From positions 1,860,547-1,924,546 of the forward strand of contig QANY01009128.1 of the NCBI GenBank assembly GCA_003255025.1: a stretch of DNA of 64,000 nucleotides, in the 5' to 3' direction. Each line of letters opens with the position of its first letter. The stretch's first letter is position 1. The position numbers and the translations under genes were made by a program. Source of the stretch: Datisca glomerata (Eukaryota > Streptophyta > Magnoliopsida > Cucurbitales > Datiscaceae). Shown here in pieces: positions 62,106 through 64,000 of the stretch. The notes beneath the pieces were generated by a model, which was not told the DNA's origin, searched no databases, and saw only the letters and a list, made by a program, of their open reading frames with translations.

Positions 62106-62600
62106 GTGATGCGCTCATGTCAGCGAAAGCATTGGGGACGGTCCACCTTAGATTATTTATTTTTAAACGATGTTTATTATATTCGTAGATTTTTGAGAAA
62201 TTTGATTTCTCTTTCGTCACTACATGAACATTTTTTTAAAGTTTCTTTAATTAATAATGAGTTTATTATTTTTAAGAATGGATTCAATATTTGTCATGAA
62301 AAACTATCAGACGGATTGTATATGCTTAAACTGACTGAACACACGTTAAATAATTCTAAATTATTTAAAGTAACAAATGAAAAAGAGTTTCTCATGATGA
62401 TCATAACACATATCTTTGGCATCTTGGGTTGGGAAATATTAATCTAGATAGGTTAAACAGGTTAACAAACCATGGTGATTTGAGAGAACTAAAAGTTGGA
62501 ACTCTTCCTGTTTGTGAATCATGTCTAGAGGGAAAAATGACCAAAATACCTTTCAAAGGAAAGAGCCAAAGAGCAATGAACCACTTGAGCTAGTGCATAG
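62106..62600 (+). pseudogene. Copia protease / GAG-pre-integrase region (unit 1)
   Basis: 62106-62447 contains the LFLNDVYYIRRFLRNLISLS block that precedes the pre-integrase domain. From 62416 a shifted frame reads LWHLGLGNINLDRLNRLTNH, then VCESCLEGKMTKIPFKGKSQ, the GAG-pre-integrase/HHCC segment. A frameshift separates the two. Confidence 0.75.
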
Positions 62601-63218
62601 TTATGTCTGTGGACCGATCAATGTATAAGCTAGAGGTGGGTATGAATATTTGGTCACTTTTATGACGATTACTTAAGATATGGTTATACTTACCTAATGC
62701 ATAGAAAGTATGAAACTTTTGGGAAGTTTAAAGACTTCAAAGCTGAAGATGAAAAATAATTAGGTAAATCATTGAAAATCCTTTGATCAGATCGAGGTGG
62801 TGAATACTTGAATTTAGAATTTAATGATTACTTGCTAGAGTATGGAACCATATCCCAACTCACATCACCTGGAACGTCACGGCAAAATGGTGTTTCATAA
62901 AGGAGCGACCGAACCTTATTGGATATGATTAGGTCAATGTTAAGTTTCTCATCACCACCACTTAAATTTTGAGGATATGCGTTACACACGGCAACATACA
63001 TTTTGAATGCAGTGCCTTCTAAGTCTGTAAGCAAGACACATTTAGAGTTATGGAATGACTCTAAACCTAGTTTATATCATTTCTGTATATGGGGGTGTCC
63101 AGCTCACATTCTTAGACCTAATACTGGAAAGTTAGACTCAAGGTCTGAAGTTTGTATATTTGTTGGTTATGCTCCAGAGACTAGAGGTGTATACTTTTAT
63201 AATCACAAGGATTAAAAG
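62601..63218 (+). pseudogene. Copia integrase fragment (end of unit 1, start of unit 2)
   Basis: Decayed integrase N-terminal core (62601-62781) runs without a break into the unit 2 copy of the integrase block (62782-63218), with NAVPSKSVSKTHLELWNDSK and ETRGVYFYNHKD. Several stops (for example at 63213-63215). Confidence 0.75.
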
Positions 63219-63647
63219 GTGTTTGTATCAACAAATTCCACCTTCCTTGAACATGACTATATGGAAAACTACAAACCTCAAAGCAAAGTAGTTCTCGAAG
63301 AATTAACGTTTGATGAGATCATACCACCTTCATCATCAACTGTTGTTAAAAGTAACAAGAAAGGGAAGAAAGCCAGGACATCGCCGAAAGCCAAGAAGAA
63401 CAAGAAGGACAACAAACCTAAGGGAAACTGTTTCCATTGTAGGGTTGAAGGTCATTGTAAGAGAAATTTTAACAAATATCTCTCAGAGATGAAAAGGAAA
63501 GGTAAATATGATTTACTTGTACTAGAAGTTTGTTTAGTGGAATATGATTTGTCATCCAAGATACTGGATTCACAGACCACTAACCATGTATGTTATTCTT
63601 TAAAGATGCTTGATGCGTCAAGGGAGTTGCTGATGGCAAGGTCATAA
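63219..63647 (+). pseudogene. Chimeric integrase-tail / gag zinc-knuckle / protease ORF (unit 2)
   Basis: Second copy of the 61665-62093 ORF, same length and nearly identical. Here the knuckle reads CFHCRVEGHCKRNF: the second Cys is kept but the last one is Phe. The downstream text is identical to unit 1. Confidence 0.75.
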
Positions 63648-63659
63648 TGAGAGTGGGCA

Positions 63660-64000
63660 GTGATGCGCTCATGTCAGCGAAAGCATTGGGGACGGTCCAC
63701 CTTAGATTATTTATTTTTAAACGATGTTTATTATATTCGTAGATTTTTGAGAAATTTGATTTCTCTTTCGTCACTACATGAACATTTTTTTAAAGTTTCT
63801 TTAATTAATAATGAGTTTATTATTTTTAAGAATGGATTCAATATTTGTCATGAAAAACTATCAGACGGATTGTATATGCTTAAACTGACTGAACACACGT
63901 TAAATAATTCTAAATTATTTAAAGTAACAAATGAAAAAGAGTTTCTCATGATGATCATAACACATATCTTTGGCATCTTGGGTTGGGAAATATTAATCTA
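63660..64000 (+). pseudogene. Copia protease / pre-integrase region (unit 2, cut by window end)
   Basis: Repeat of 62106-62447 with no difference noticed by eye; the window ends inside the unit. Confidence 0.7.

Larger units (their letters stand above)
61229..64000 (+). mobile_element. Tandem array of an internally deleted Ty1-copia gag-pol core
   Basis: Unit 1 (61229-62781) and unit 2 (62782 to the window end, incomplete) are offset by 1,553-1,554 bp and nearly identical. Read through the array, each unit runs gag zinc knuckle, protease, pre-integrase, integrase, then straight into the next zinc knuckle. RT, RNase H, LTRs and the N-terminal gag are missing. The left edge starts inside integrase. 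Confidence 0.85.

Overview
The window is plant nuclear DNA, most likely from a core eudicot. The evidence is GT-AG split genes coding for plant-specific proteins (a CASP-like protein, a calcium-dependent protein kinase, augmin subunit 4, a SYP61-type syntaxin), AT-rich spacers, and a heavy load of plant retroelements plus an endogenous pararetrovirus. I cannot name the species from sequence alone.

Layout. 1-1.04 kb holds broken fragments of two unrelated host genes: a JmjC protein of JMJ31 type and an EDM2-type PHD-finger protein. 1.7-2.6 kb holds a family of short GACGGGG/CCCCGTC inverted repeats. 3.4-4.2 kb looks like an old LTR remnant. 5.63-21.97 kb is one complete but dead Tat/Ogre-type Ty3-gypsy element on the minus strand. 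It has two LTRs, a 5-bp ACTAA target-site duplication, a PBS, a PPT, an extra ORF1, gag, protease, RT, a second (archaeal-type) RNase H, integrase, and a 142-bp dimeric tandem array in its 3' UTR. 22.19-23.13 kb is an intact three-exon CASP-like gene on the minus strand. 25.755-33.652 kb is a Mutator-like element (MULE) bounded by inverted terminal repeats and an 8-bp direct repeat. It carries a decayed DUF1985/Ulp1-protease gene on the plus strand and a MURA transposase on the minus strand whose catalytic core is missing. Seven clusters of a TCGTGTA/TACACGA palindromic minisatellite fill the gaps between its coding blocks.

34.5-52.2 kb is the gene-rich part and holds five apparently intact genes: SYP61 (+), an RNI-like leucine-rich-repeat protein (-) divergently paired with augmin subunit 4 (+), eIF1/SUI1 (+), and a CDPK close to CPK29 (-). 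I resolved all their exons, and the reading frames close exactly. 53.9-60.44 kb is a defective endogenous pararetrovirus (Caulimoviridae) with movement-protein, coat/zinc-knuckle, protease, RT and RNase H regions, a second downstream ORF, and a promoter/poly(A) region. 61.23-64.0 kb is a tandem array (at least two units of about 1,553 bp) of an internally deleted Ty1-copia gag-protease-integrase core; it runs off the right edge.

The host genes are unrelated housekeeping or signalling genes (TGN membrane fusion, microtubule nucleation, translation initiation, calcium signalling, membrane scaffolds) and do not form a pathway. The less ordinary content is in the elements: the minisatellite-filled Ulp1 MULE, the dimeric satellite-like array inside the Ogre-type element, and the tandem copia core. 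Two poly-G tracts with Ns and a single N in one LTR mark assembly problems.
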